Shown here: piece after piece, positions 11,068-19,971 of the stretch | Numbering within the stretch: the first letter of the stretch is position 1 | How the letters are laid out: every line of letters begins with the position of its first letter | Assembly (NCBI RefSeq): GCF_030066895.1 | Contig: NZ_JASJAV010000014.1 | Span: forward strand, 37,517 to 101,516 | Length of the DNA: 64,000 nt | Direction of reading: 5' to 3' | Origin: Breoghania sp. | GTDB lineage: Bacteria; Pseudomonadota; Alphaproteobacteria; Rhizobiales; Stappiaceae | Position numbers and translations under genes: made by a program | Notes under the pieces: generated by a model | The model's input: only the letters and a program-made list of their open reading frames with translations | The model's database searches: none | What the model was told of the DNA's origin: nothing

Positions 11068-11150
11068 CGTTGCCTGGCTTCGTCCGGGCAATCCAGTACC
11101 ATCGGCATGTGTTGAGAGTGCTGGATCCCCCGGACTGCGTCGGGGATGAC
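11068..11150. repeat. Intergenic palindromic repeat family R1
   Basis: TTGCCTGGCTTCGTCCGGGCAATCCAG...TGGATCCCCCGGACTGCGTCGGGGATGAC. Confidence 0.8.
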
Positions 11151-11250
11151 GATAGAGAGTAACGGGCTAACGAGGGGGGCTATTCGAACCCGATTTGGTA
11201 AGCGGATTTCAGTCGTTTTTCCGATCCTTGCCGCACGCCCTAAACGTACT

Positions 11251-11365
11251 CCCTCTCCCATGGGGAGAGGGCTGGGGTGAGTGGAGGAGATCTCCCGTGG
11301 ATACGGAAAGCTCGACACCCCTCACCCGGCGCATTCGCGCCGACCTCTCCCCCATGGGAGAGGTG
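11251..11365. repeat. Intergenic palindromic repeat family R4
   Basis: CCCTCTCCCATGGGGAGAGGGCTGGGGTGAG...CCCCTCACCCGGCGCATTCGCGCCGACCTCTCCCCCATGGGAGAGG. Confidence 0.75.
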
Positions 11366-11430
11366 GTCAAGCCGGGTTCTTGCCTGTCTCCGTCCGCTTT
11401 TTTGTGTGCCCTCCGCACCAACTCATCACC

Positions 11431-12013
11431 ATGAACGAGGCCTTCATGCCGCAACAGCGCCCTGTCGCCTTGTCTGGACGTCCGCGTGTCGATGAGAAGA
11501 CGCTTGCCGAGGCGCGGGTTCTTTTCGAGACGCAGGCCGAAATCAGCCAGGCGGAGATCTGCCGTCGACTCGGCATGTCGACGGGCACGCTTGCCTATCA
11601 CGCTCGCTGCGAAGGCTGGGTCCGGGCGGAAGGAGTGCTAGTCTATCGGCAGGGCGTGGCGCGCGACAAGCGCGAGAAACTGGTCGCCCAGCTTTATCGC
11701 GCGTTTGAGCGTCAGGTCGGTGAGCTGGAGGATCTCTCAGAGCCCAGCTGAAGGCGCGCGCCGGGGAAGACGGCGAGACCGGCGATCCGGCCTTCGATGA
11801 TTGCGACGCCAAGCTCCTGTCCACGCTCGCCCAGACGCTGGCCCGCCTCGTCACGCTTGATACGGCGTGGAGCGGCGGCGAGAAGCCGGGCGAGGGGCGC
11901 ACGGGGACGAGGGCGAAGGAGATGAGAACCTTGACGAATTCCGCCGAAGCCTTGCGCACCGCCTTGAGGCGCTCATCGAGGGCCCGGATCGAAGCGATGC
12001 TGGCGAGCCTTGA
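11431..12013 (+). pseudogene. Small-terminase-position GTA protein (HTH), frameshifted twice
   Basis: MNEAFMPQQRPVALSGRPRVDEKTLAEARVLFETQAEISQAEICRRLGMSTGTLAYHARCEGW...; continuation LKARAGEDGETGDPAFDDCDAKLLSTLAQTLARLVTLDT and then NLDEFRRSLAHRLEALIEGPDRSDAGEP* lie in other frames. Confidence 0.65.
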
Positions 12014-13263
12014 CGGCACCGAGATCGAACGTCTCGCCCATGATTTCGCGCTGTTCGCCCGTCCCGACCAGACCCCGCCCGCCGGGGACTGGACCACATG
12101 GCTCGTGATGGGCGGACACGGAGCGGGCAAGACGTGCACGGGCGCGGAATGGGTGCGCGGCATGGCGCTGGGGCTTGCGCCCTATACGCGTGAGCCGGTC
12201 GGTCGCATCGCGCTTGTCGGCGAAAATCAGGGCGATGTACGCGAGGTGATGGTGGAGGGCGTCTCCCGATCTGCTCGCCATTCATCGACGCGCCGAGCGC
12301 CCCCAATGGCAGCCCTCGCGTCGCCGCCTGGAATGGGCGAACGGCGCGGTGGCGCAGACCTTTTCCGCCGAGGATCCGGAGAGCCTGCGCGATCCGCAAT
12401 TCGCTGCCGCCTGGTGTGACGAACTCGCCAAATGGAAGAGCGCCGAGGAGACCTGGGACATGCTGCAATTCGGATTGAGGCTGGGAGAGCGTCCCCGTCA
12501 GGTGGCGACCACCACGCCGCGCCCCATCGCGTTGATGAAACGCCTGCTCGGCGATCCGCGCACGGTGGTCAGCCGGGCGACCACCCGCGACAATGCCACC
12601 AACCTCGCCCCGGGCTTTCTGGAGGCGATTGTCGGCCGCTATGCCGGAACGCGGTTCGGCCGACAGGAACTGGACGGCGAACTGATCGAGGATCGCCCCG
12701 ACGCCCTGTGGCGGCGTGAGGTAATCCAGGAGGCGCGCGCCAGCGTCGCCCCGCGCATGGGGCGTATCGTGGTGGCGATCGATCCGCCTGCCTCATCCGG
12801 CAAGGGCGCGGATGTCTGCGGTCTCGTCGTGGCGGGGCTCGGCGCCGACGGTCATGCCTATGTGTTGGAAGATGGCACCATGGAGGAGGTGCGCCCGGCG
12901 GGCTGGGGCCGGGCGGCGATTGCGCTCTACCATCGCCATGACGCCGATTGTCTGATCGCGGAGGTGAACCAGGGCGGCGAGATGGTGTCTGCCGTGCTCT
13001 TTGGCATCGATGGAAGTGTGCTGGTCAAACCGGTCCGGGCCATGCGCGGCAAGTGGCTGCGCGCCGAGCCGGTGGCCGCTCTTTACGAGCAGGGCCGCGT
13101 CCACCACGTCGGCGCTTTTGCCAAGCTTGAAGATGAGATGTGCGATTTTGGGCTGGACGGCCTGTCGTCCGGTCACTTGCCCGACCGCCTCGACGCGCTC
13201 GTCTGGGTGCTGACCGCGCTGATGCTGAACGAGAGCGGCGAACTGAAGGGGCGGCCGTTTTAG
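11997..13263 (+). pseudogene. GTA/phage terminase large subunit, 1-bp frameshift
   Basis: DWTTWLVMGGHGAGKTCTGAEWVRG (Walker A) then a frame break near 12268 (GVS[D]LLAIHRRAERPQWQPSRRRLEWANGAVAQTFSAEDPESLRDPQFAAAWCDELAKW); nuclease part VVAIDPPASSGKGADVCGLVVAG intact. Confidence 0.85.
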
Positions 13264-13320
13264 ACGTGCTGTGAGGGTGGCAGCGGAATGCTAGACCGCC
13301 GTCGGCTCCTCTCTCTCGAT

Positions 13321-13410
13321 CGTCATTGCCCGACTTCGTCCGGGCAATCCAGCAGGCAGCGGCGTGTGGGGAGAGCGCTGGATCCCCTGGACGAAGCCCG
13401 GGGGATGATG
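13321..13410. repeat. Intergenic palindromic repeat family R1
   Basis: CATTGCCCGACTTCGTCCGGGCAATCCAG...GGATCCCCTGGACGAAGCCCGGGGGATGATG. Confidence 0.8.
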
Positions 13411-13494
13411 AAGGAGAGTGTCCCTTAGCTTCCGGCTTTTGGGCGGAATGAAGCAGGGGCCGAGGGAAAAGCTTGGGGTAGGGCCCGTTGTCTC

Positions 13495-13699
13495 TTACCG
13501 GCAGATCCGGCGATATCCGACGAACTTGTTCGATTGCGTTTCCGGATCCCACTTGTAGGCGGGCATTTCGTACCATTCGCGTGCGCTCGTATGGCTCTTG
13601 TCGATGGCCTCGCAATTGGAGGGAGGCAAGGCTGGCGGCGACGCCTGAAATAGCGGCGATGAAAAAGGTCACGACGGAAAGAGTGATCTTGTAAAACAC
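13495..13699 (-). pseudogene. Small secreted protein, frameshifted; C-terminal motif shared with the neighbouring ORF
   Basis: GTG start VFYKITLSVVTFFIAAISGVAASL... then 1-bp shift to SNCEAIDKSHTSAREWYEMPAYKWDPETQSNKFVGYRRICR*. Confidence 0.6.
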
Positions 13700-13929
13700 G
13701 ACGGGTCTTCCTGCTGGTGGCCGGATCTCGGCCTGATGAGCGGGCGGCGGGGGAGTTGTCCGCCTGTAACGTTCGAATTGGCGATGGCGATCAGATAGGG
13801 CGCCAGAGCCCCGATTGCCGTGACCGGAATCACACACCCGGACCGTCATCAGTGAAAATACTTTCGGTCCCGGTCCCTGAACGCCGGCTGAACGGTGTGT
13901 TCAGGCCTTTGGAGCGGCCCCCAAAACGC

Positions 13930-13965
13930 AAAGAAACCCCAGGCGGGGAACCGGGGCTTCTTTTT
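13930..13965 (+). terminator. Terminator-like hairpin inside the GTA region
   Basis: AAGAAACCCC-AGGCGGGGAACC-GGGGCTTCTTTTT. Confidence 0.5.
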
Positions 13966-13984
13966 GCAGGTCAGGATGTGCGCC

Positions 13985-14278
13985 TTAGCGGCAGACCGTC
14001 CTGTAACCGACGATCACATATTCGCGATAGTAGGGATCCCAGCGGTGGACCGGCTTGTCCCAGCAGTGGCGCGGGCGCGGCTCGTAGTAGCCCCTGTCGT
14101 AGGTGCGGTCGCGAGCGGCCCCGGCGACGATGGCGCCCGTGGCCAGTCCGATGACGGTTCCGGCGGCGAATGCTCCCTTTTTGCCGTTCTTGGCTTCGGC
14201 CGTGGAGGTGGTGGTGGCAATGCCCGAAGTCGCCACGACGGCGACGGTCAGGGCTGCGATGGCGGTCTTGCGAAACAT
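13985..14278 (-). CDS. Glycine-zipper-like small exported protein
   Basis: MFRKTAIAALTVAVVATSGIATTTSTAEAKNGKKGAFAAGTVIGLATGAIVAGAARDRTYDRGYYEPRPRHCWDKPVHRWDPYYREYVIVGYRTVCR*. Confidence 0.65.
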   Translation of the reverse strand: MFRKTAIAALTVAVVATSGIATTTSTAEAKNGKKGAFAAGTVIGLATGAIVAGAARDRTYDRGYYEPRPRHCWDKPVHRWDPYYREYVIVGYRTVCR

Positions 14279-14465
14279 GGCATCTGTTCTCTTGAAGGCG
14301 GTCGGTTCTCGGCCTGTTTTCTGTGGCTTGGGGAAGCGGGGATTTCCCGTCTGCCGATGATTGAAGACTAGCGACGTTGCGTCATGCGGGCTGTGACCCC
14401 AATCACGCAAATGTCGGTCACGCGTAAACCCTGCATTTCTTCAAAATCAGGATCATCCCATTAGC

Positions 14466-15663
14466 TTGCTCGATCTCTTTCGTCGGACGCAGGCCGCGTC
14501 TGACGTGTTAAACGTCTTGGGCTTCAAAGCCTCGCAGGCCGCGCCGCTCGTCGCCATGCATACGGCCGGGCGGTCGATGTGGACGCCGCGCGACTATGCG
14601 GCGCTGGCACGCGAAGGCTTTGCGCACAATCCGGTCGTCCACCGTGCCGTGCGGATGATTTCAGAGGCCGCCGCCTCCGTGCCCTGGCTGCTCTACGAAG
14701 ATGACGCCGAGCGCGACGCCCATCCGCTCCTCGATCTGCTGGCCCGGTCGAACCCGCGTCAGGCAAGGCGGCGATTTCCTTGAAACGCTCTACAGGCCCC
14801 TTCTGGTGGCGGGCAATGCCTATGTGGAGGCGGTTGCCCTCGACGGGACGGTGCACGAACTCCATGCGCTGAGGCCAGACCGGATGAAGGTGATCGCCGG
14901 GTCCGACGGCTAGCCCGAGGCGTTCGAATATACGGTCGCGGGGCGTTCGATCCGGCTGGCGGCGGAAGGGACGGGCGGGGTGCCACCGGTGCTCCATCTG
15001 AAGCTCTTCCATCCGCTCAACGATCACTATGGCTTCGCTCCCATCGAGGCGACGCAGGTCTCGCTCGACGTGCACAATGCGGCGGGGGCCTGGAACAAGG
15101 CGTTGCTCGACAATGTGGCCCGGTCGTCGAGTGCGCTCGTCTATGCCGCGCGCGACGGCGGTAATCTCACCGACGAGCAGTTCGAGCGGTTGAAGGACGA
15201 GCTGGAGGACGGTTATCAGGGTGCGAAGAATGCCGGCCACCCGCTTCTCCTGGAAGGTGGGCGCGACTGGAAGCCGATGGGGCTGACCCCGCAGGAAATG
15301 GATTTTATCGGCGCCAAGAACCAGGCCGCGCGCGAGATCGCACTCGCCTTCGGCGTGCCGCCCATGCTGCTCGGCATTCCCGGCGACAACACCTATTCCA
15401 ACTATCAGGAAGCCAACCGCGCCTTCTAGCGTCAGACCGTGCTGCTGCTCGTCTCGCGCACCGCGAGGGCGCTGGCCGGCTGGCTCGGTCCCCACTACGG
15501 CGAGGGCTTGCGGCTCGGTTGGGATACGGATGCGGCGGAGGCCCTGTCGGTGGAACGCGAAGCGCTGTGGGGACGTCTCCAGCGGGCCGACTTCCTGACC
15601 CATGTCAGGAAACGCGAGGCGGTCGGCTACACCCCCGAGGGTGGTCCCGGACAGGACGGTTAG
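14466..15663 (+). pseudogene. GTA portal protein (HK97 family), one frameshift and two in-frame TAGs
   Basis: LLDLFRRTQAAS...VVHRAVRMISEAAASVPWLLYEDD...NPRQA / GGDFLETLYRPLLVAGNAYVEAVALDG...GSDG*PEAFEYTVAG...FGVPPMLLGIPGDNTYSNYQEANRAF*RQTVLLLVSRTARALAGWL. Confidence 0.9.
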
Positions 15664-15675
15664 GGACAAGGCGCG

Positions 15676-15867
15676 TGAGGTGGAAAACATCACCCGGTCC
15701 GTCATCGAGCGCGGGGAGCTCGCCCATCGGCCCTGTTCCTGTGGGCTTCGGGCGCGAGTTCGCTGCTCGCCTGGTCCTTGCGCGAGCTGGCGCTGTCAAA
15801 CCGCCGGTTCAACGATTTCGTCCAGGAAATCGCCCGGTTGAATCAACGCTTCAACGGCCGTGAGTAA
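15676..15867 (+). pseudogene. Small GTA accessory ORF between portal and protease, frameshifted
   Basis: ...VENITRSVIERGELAH then -1 to LALFLWASGASSLLAWSLRELALSNRRFNDFVQEIARLNQRFNGRE*. Confidence 0.5.
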
Positions 15868-16055
15868 GATTTGAGGGAATCCACGTAAGCGGTTACAATT
15901 AATAATCTTTTGACCATGATTGAATCACTCTCTAGGTTAAATGACGAGGCGTTACAAATCGCGAGGGGAGTGGGCATCCGCGTGGCTTTCTCCCGACCTG
16001 TCTGCTGTCTCTGACGGTCCTTTTCTCTCCCTCCAACGACAGGAACAGGAAAGCC

Positions 16056-16193
16056 ATGCAGGCCTTTCATCGGATTCGCATGTTCCTCCGGCGCAAGCCC
16101 TATCGCGAGGTCTTCGCCCGCTTTGCCCGGACGCTGGAACAGGTGCTGGCCAAATCCCGGCCGGAACCGCGCGTGCGCCAGGCCTCACATTGA
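16056..16193 (+). CDS. Short basic ORF upstream of prohead protease, 4-bp overlap with next start
   Basis: MQAFHRIRMFLRRKPYREVFARFARTLEQVLAKSRPEPRVRQASH*; below the ORF-track length cutoff. Confidence 0.5.
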   Translation: MQAFHRIRMFLRRKPYREVFARFARTLEQVLAKSRPEPRVRQASH

Positions 16194-16736
16194 TGGAGGC
16201 GGTCATGTCTCAATCCGACCCCGCTCTCACCCCGCCGGGCATCCCTCCCGAGACGGGGCTCGTCCTCGACGAGGCGGATGCCTTCTCCGGCTATGCGGCG
16301 CTCTTCGGCGTGGCCGATCTCGGTCGCGACATTCTCATGCCCGGCGCCTTTTCCGCCACGCTCAAGCGGCGCGGTGCGGGGGGCATCAAGCCTCTCTACT
16401 AGCACGAACCGGGCGAACTGATTGGCCGCTGGGAGGAGATTGCGGAGGATGCCCGCGGCCTGAAGGTGCGCGGCTGCCTGCTGCCCGATCTCTCCCGCGC
16501 CCGGGAGGTGAGGAGCCTGATGAATGCGGGCGTTCTCGACGGCCTCTCCACTCGACGGCCTCTCCATCGGTTTTCGCACCGTGCGCGGCAACCGGGATGC
16601 GCGTACCGGAGTGTGGCGGCTTTACGAGGTCGACCTGTGGGAGATCTCCGTCGTCACCTTCCCCATGCAGGAGGGTGCGCGGATCGTGGCGTTGAAACAG
16701 GTCATCTCACCCACCGCTTGCGGATGGACACGTTGA
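16192..16736 (+). pseudogene. GTA/HK97 prohead protease, one in-frame TAG and a 16-bp tandem duplication
   Basis: DEADAFSGYAALFGVADLGRDILMPGAFSATLKRRGAGGIKPLY*HEPGELIGRWEEIAEDARGLKVRGCL...AGVLDGLS; after removing one CTCGACGGCCTCTCCA copy it continues IGFRTVRGNRDARTGVWRLYEVDLWEISVVTFPMQEGARI. Confidence 0.9.
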
Positions 16737-16815
16737 TGTGCGGGTAGGGCGGGTTTTTCAGTCGTCCCGGTTTCGTTGTCCACGCATCACTCTCTGTCGC
16801 CCCGTCTCCCTCCGC

Positions 16816-16903
16816 CATCATTGCCCGGCTTCGTCCGTGCAATCCAGCACCTTCGGTACGCGCTGAGGGCGTTGGATCCCCCGGACGTCGCCGGGGGATG
16901 ACG
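16816..16903. repeat. Intergenic palindromic repeat family R1
   Basis: CATTGCCCGGCTTCGTCCGTGCAATCCAG...TGGATCCCCCGGACGTCGCCGGGGGATGACGG. Confidence 0.8.
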
Positions 16904-17027
16904 GCGGAGAGAATGGGGGATGACGTCGATGCGATTTCGCGACGCGGGCGCGGCCGCCCCGACCACATACGATAGCCATCCCAACAAGCAGACCTTCGAC
17001 CCCAACCCTTCAAACGAGGTGAGTGAA

Positions 17028-17668
17028 ATGACGAACGTTATGGAACATAAATCCCTGCGCGGCGGTGCCCCGGAGCACGGGGCTCCTGTGCGTGAGACCA
17101 AGGTGGCGGCGATGACGGCCCCCAGGACGGGCGATGATACGGGCGGCGCGCTCGACGAATTCCTCAATGCTTTCTAGGAGTTCAAGGCCGCAAATGATTC
17201 AAGGTTGCAGGCGCTGGAAACGCGCGGTGACGTTCTGGCCGACGAAAAGCTGGAGTGCATCAACTCCGCCCTCGACGAGCTGCTGATCGATCTGGTCTAC
17301 TCGCTGAAAAGCGGTCACCGCCAGAACGCCCACTGGATGATGAACCGTTCCACCCAGGCGGAGATCCGCAAGCTGAAGAACGCCGACGGCAACTATCTCT
17401 GGCAGCCGCCCGCCGGTGTGGGCGCCAACGCCTCGCTGATGAACTTCCCCATCACCGAAGCCGAGGACATGCCGATATCGCAACCGATGCCACGCCCATC
17501 GCCTTTGGCGATTTCGCGCGCGGCTATCTGGTGATCGACCGCATGGGTCTGCGCGTGCTGCGCGATCCCTATTCCGCCAAGCCCTACGTGCTCTTCTACA
17601 CGACCAAGCGCGTCGGCGGCGGGGTGCAGGATTTCAATGCCATCAAGCTGCTGGCCTTCTCCGCCTGA
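17028..17668 (+). pseudogene. GTA major capsid protein (HK97 family) remnant with internal deletion, in-frame TAG and frameshift
   Basis: N-term ...GALDEFLNAF*EFKAANDSRLQALETRGDVLADEKLECINSALDE fused directly to the C-terminal LLIDLVYSLKSGHRQNAHWMMNRSTQAEIRKLKNADGNYLWQPPAG..., then a 1-bp shift to DIATDATPIAFGDFARGYLVIDRMGLRVLRDPYSAKPYVLFYTTKRVGGGVQDFNAIKLLAFSA*. Confidence 0.85.
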
Positions 17669-17865
17669 CCGTGATGCGGCTGGTTGCCTCCCGCCGGCCG
17701 TCCCCCGGGTGGTCCCATCTCCAGATTGGGGGTGGGGTCGCTTGGGAGGCCAGATGAACGTCGGTTGCCGACGGTTCGTGCGCGGTTGTGCTGCCCGGCA
17801 GTCCCATGCCGCGTTTTCTGTCTTTCCGCCCTCCTTGTGCTCTCGATCGCTCCTGCTCTCTCCAT

Positions 17866-17953
17866 CGTCATTGCCCGGCTTCGTCCGGGCAATCCAGCAC
17901 CGTCGGCATGCGCTGAAAGTGATGAATCCTCCGGACGAAGCCGGGGGATGATG
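17866..17953. repeat. Intergenic palindromic repeat family R1
   Basis: CGTCATTGCCCGGCTTCGTCCGGGCAATCCAGC...TCCTCCGGACGAAGCCGGGGGATGATGACGG. Confidence 0.8.
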
Positions 17954-18051
17954 ACGGAGGGGCAGCGGGAACGGAAGGGCAGAGAGAACGGAGAGCCGTC
18001 GACCGGAGCTGTGCACCCGCCCCGCATCCCTGAAATCTCCCCGAGGTCCCC

Positions 18052-18622
18052 ATGCCCACGCTTTCCATCTCGCCGCCCGCGGCCGAGCCCATCTCCCTGG
18101 CCGAGGCGAAGGCCTTCCTGCGGATCGATCACGACGACGAGGACGGCCTGATCGAGGCCCTGATCTCGGCCGCGCGTATCCGCGTGGAATCCATCACCGG
18201 CCGGGCGTTGATGAGCCAGGGTTATCACACCGTGCTCGATGCCTGGCCCTCGCGCCGGGTGGGTGCGGATTGCGCGGGCTCCGGTCGCAATCATCGATGC
18301 GGTGACCGTCTATGACGCCGACGGCACGGCCACAGTGCTGGGCAGTGCCGACTACCAGATCGATACCACCAGCCGTCCCGCGCGACTGGTGATCGATGCG
18401 GGCGCGCCTACCCCGGGGGTGAGTGTCAACGGCATTGAGATTGATTTCACCGCAGGCTATGGCACGGTCACCGACGTGCCCGCGCCGCTCACCCTCGCCA
18501 TCCGGCGGCTCGTCGCCCAATGGTACGAAACCCACGAGGGCCCGGAAGGCGGGGACGTACCGGGGTCCGTCGCTGCGCTCATCGCGCCTTACCGGCTGAT
18601 CGGTCTGGGAGCGTGGACATGA
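18052..18622 (+). pseudogene. Phage/GTA head-tail connector (gp6-like), frameshifted
   Basis: MPTLSISPPAAEPISLAEAKAFLRIDHDDEDGLIEALISAARIRVESITGRALMSQGYHTVLDAWP then frame change to RAGWVRIARAPVAIIDAVTVYDADGTATVLGSADYQIDTTSRPARLVI... Confidence 0.8.
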
Positions 18623-18941
18623 CCCGGATCGCGGACCTCTCCACCAGGCTTAATTGCAGAGCCCCGTGCTCACCGACGACGGTGCGGGCGGCAGCGAAAC
18701 GAGCTTCGAAGCGGCAGGCTCTGTCTGGGGCGCGGTGATGGTGCGCGGCATGGTCGAGCGCTTTACCGATGATCGGTTTGATGGCGTCGTTACCCATCGC
18801 ATCCGCCTGCGCCATCGCGCCGATATCGCGGGCGGCTGGCGGCTTGTTCAGGGTTTGCGTGTGTTTCGTGTTCTGGCGGCAAGCGATCCGGACAATCGCG
18901 GTCGCTGGCTCGACGTGCTGGCGGAGGAGGAAGGCCGATGA
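18619..18941 (+). pseudogene. GTA head-tail adaptor (gp7-like), frameshifted near the start
   Basis: MTRIADLSTRL then 1-bp shift to QSPVLTDDGAGGSETSFEAAGSVWGAVMVRGMVERFTDDRFDGVVTHRIRLRHRADIAGGWRL... Confidence 0.75.
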
Positions 18942-19354
18942 CCCACGCCGCCGAGGAGCTCCAGGCAGCACTTGTCACTCTTCTCAGGAGCGATGCCACA
19001 TTGTCCGCTCTGCTGGGCGATGGTCGCGTGGAGGATGGAGCGCGCCGCGCCGCCGCCTATCCCAACATCGTGGTCGGCGAATGGACGAGCCGCCCGATTG
19101 CCGATGACGACTGGCCCGGCGAGGAGCATCAGCTGCAATTCGTCGTCTTCTCCCGCGCAGGCGGTCGCAAGGAGGCGTTGGGGTTGATGGCGCAACTCGG
19201 GAGCCTGATCGACGAGAGAGAGATTGTTCTTTCCGGGTATCGGCTGGTGAGCCTGGTGAGGATCCGCGAAACGGTCACTCGCACTCGCGACGGGCGCACC
19301 TGGCGCGGCACGGTCGTGTATCGCGCCGTGACGGAGCCGACGGGGCTGACGTGA
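18938..19354 (+). CDS. DUF3168 domain-containing GTA protein (gp8-like), intact
   Basis: MTHAAEELQAALVTLLRSDATLSALLGDGRVEDGARRAAAYPNIVVGEWTSRP... Confidence 0.8.
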   Translation: MTHAAEELQAALVTLLRSDATLSALLGDGRVEDGARRAAAYPNIVVGEWTSRPIADDDWPGEEHQLQFVVFSRAGGRKEALGLMAQLGSLIDEREIVLSGYRLVSLVRIRETVTRTRDGRTWRGTVVYRAVTEPTGLT

Positions 19355-19382
19355 GCCGTCGTCATTCTCCTTTCTCTACTTT

Positions 19383-19470
19383 GTCATTGCCCGGCTTCGT
19401 CCGGGCAATCCAGCATCGTCGGCATGCACTGAGGTTGCCGGATCCCCCGGACTTCGCCGGGGGATGACAG
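19383..19470. repeat. Intergenic palindromic repeat family R1
   Basis: TGTCATTGCCCGGCTTCGTCCGGGCAATCCAGC...GGATCCCCCGGACTTCGCCGGGGGATGACAG. Confidence 0.85.
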
Positions 19471-19520
19471 CGGTAGAGGTGGGGGAGCTCAGCGTCTTCC
19501 AACCAACCATTCATCTCATT

Positions 19521-19542
19521 TCAAGGAGAACTCAAGGAGAAC
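19521..19542 (+). promoter_or_regulatory. Duplicated Shine-Dalgarno region (11-bp tandem repeat)
   Basis: TCAAGGAGAAC TCAAGGAGAAC directly upstream of ATG 19546. Confidence 0.8.
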
Positions 19543-19545
19543 ACC

Positions 19546-19953
19546 ATGGGTGCGCAGAGGGGCAGGGACCTTTTGCTGAAGCTCGATACCGATGGGTCGG
19601 ACAGCTTCGTCACCGTGGCGGGGCTCAGGACCCGTCGTCTCACCTTCAACGCCGAAGCCGTCGATGTGACCGACAGCGACAGCACCGGGTGCTGGCGGGA
19701 ATTGCTGGAAGGTGCGGGCATCCGTCGCGCGGGGCTTTCCGGCGGCAGCATATTTCGCGACGGGGCCTCCGATGCAGCCGTGCGGGAGATCTTCTTCGCC
19801 GGAGCAATTCGCGATTGGCAGGTGGTGATCCCGGATTTCGGCACCGTTGCCGGGCCCTTAGGCCCTTAGCTTACCGCGCTGGAATATGCGGGCGAGGTGA
19901 CTTACGAGATGGCGCTGGAATCCGCCGGTGCGCTCACATTCAGGGTCGAATGA
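19546..19953 (+). pseudogene. Phage/GTA major tail protein (TP901-1 family), in-frame TAG
   Basis: MGAQRGRDLLLKLDTDGSDSFVTVAGLRTRRLTFNAEAVDVTDSDSTGCWRELLEGAGIRRAGLSGGSIFRD...GTVAGPLGP*LTALEYAGEVTYEMALESAGALTFRVE*. Confidence 0.85.
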
Positions 19954-19971
19954 CGAGGGATTCAGGGTCGA

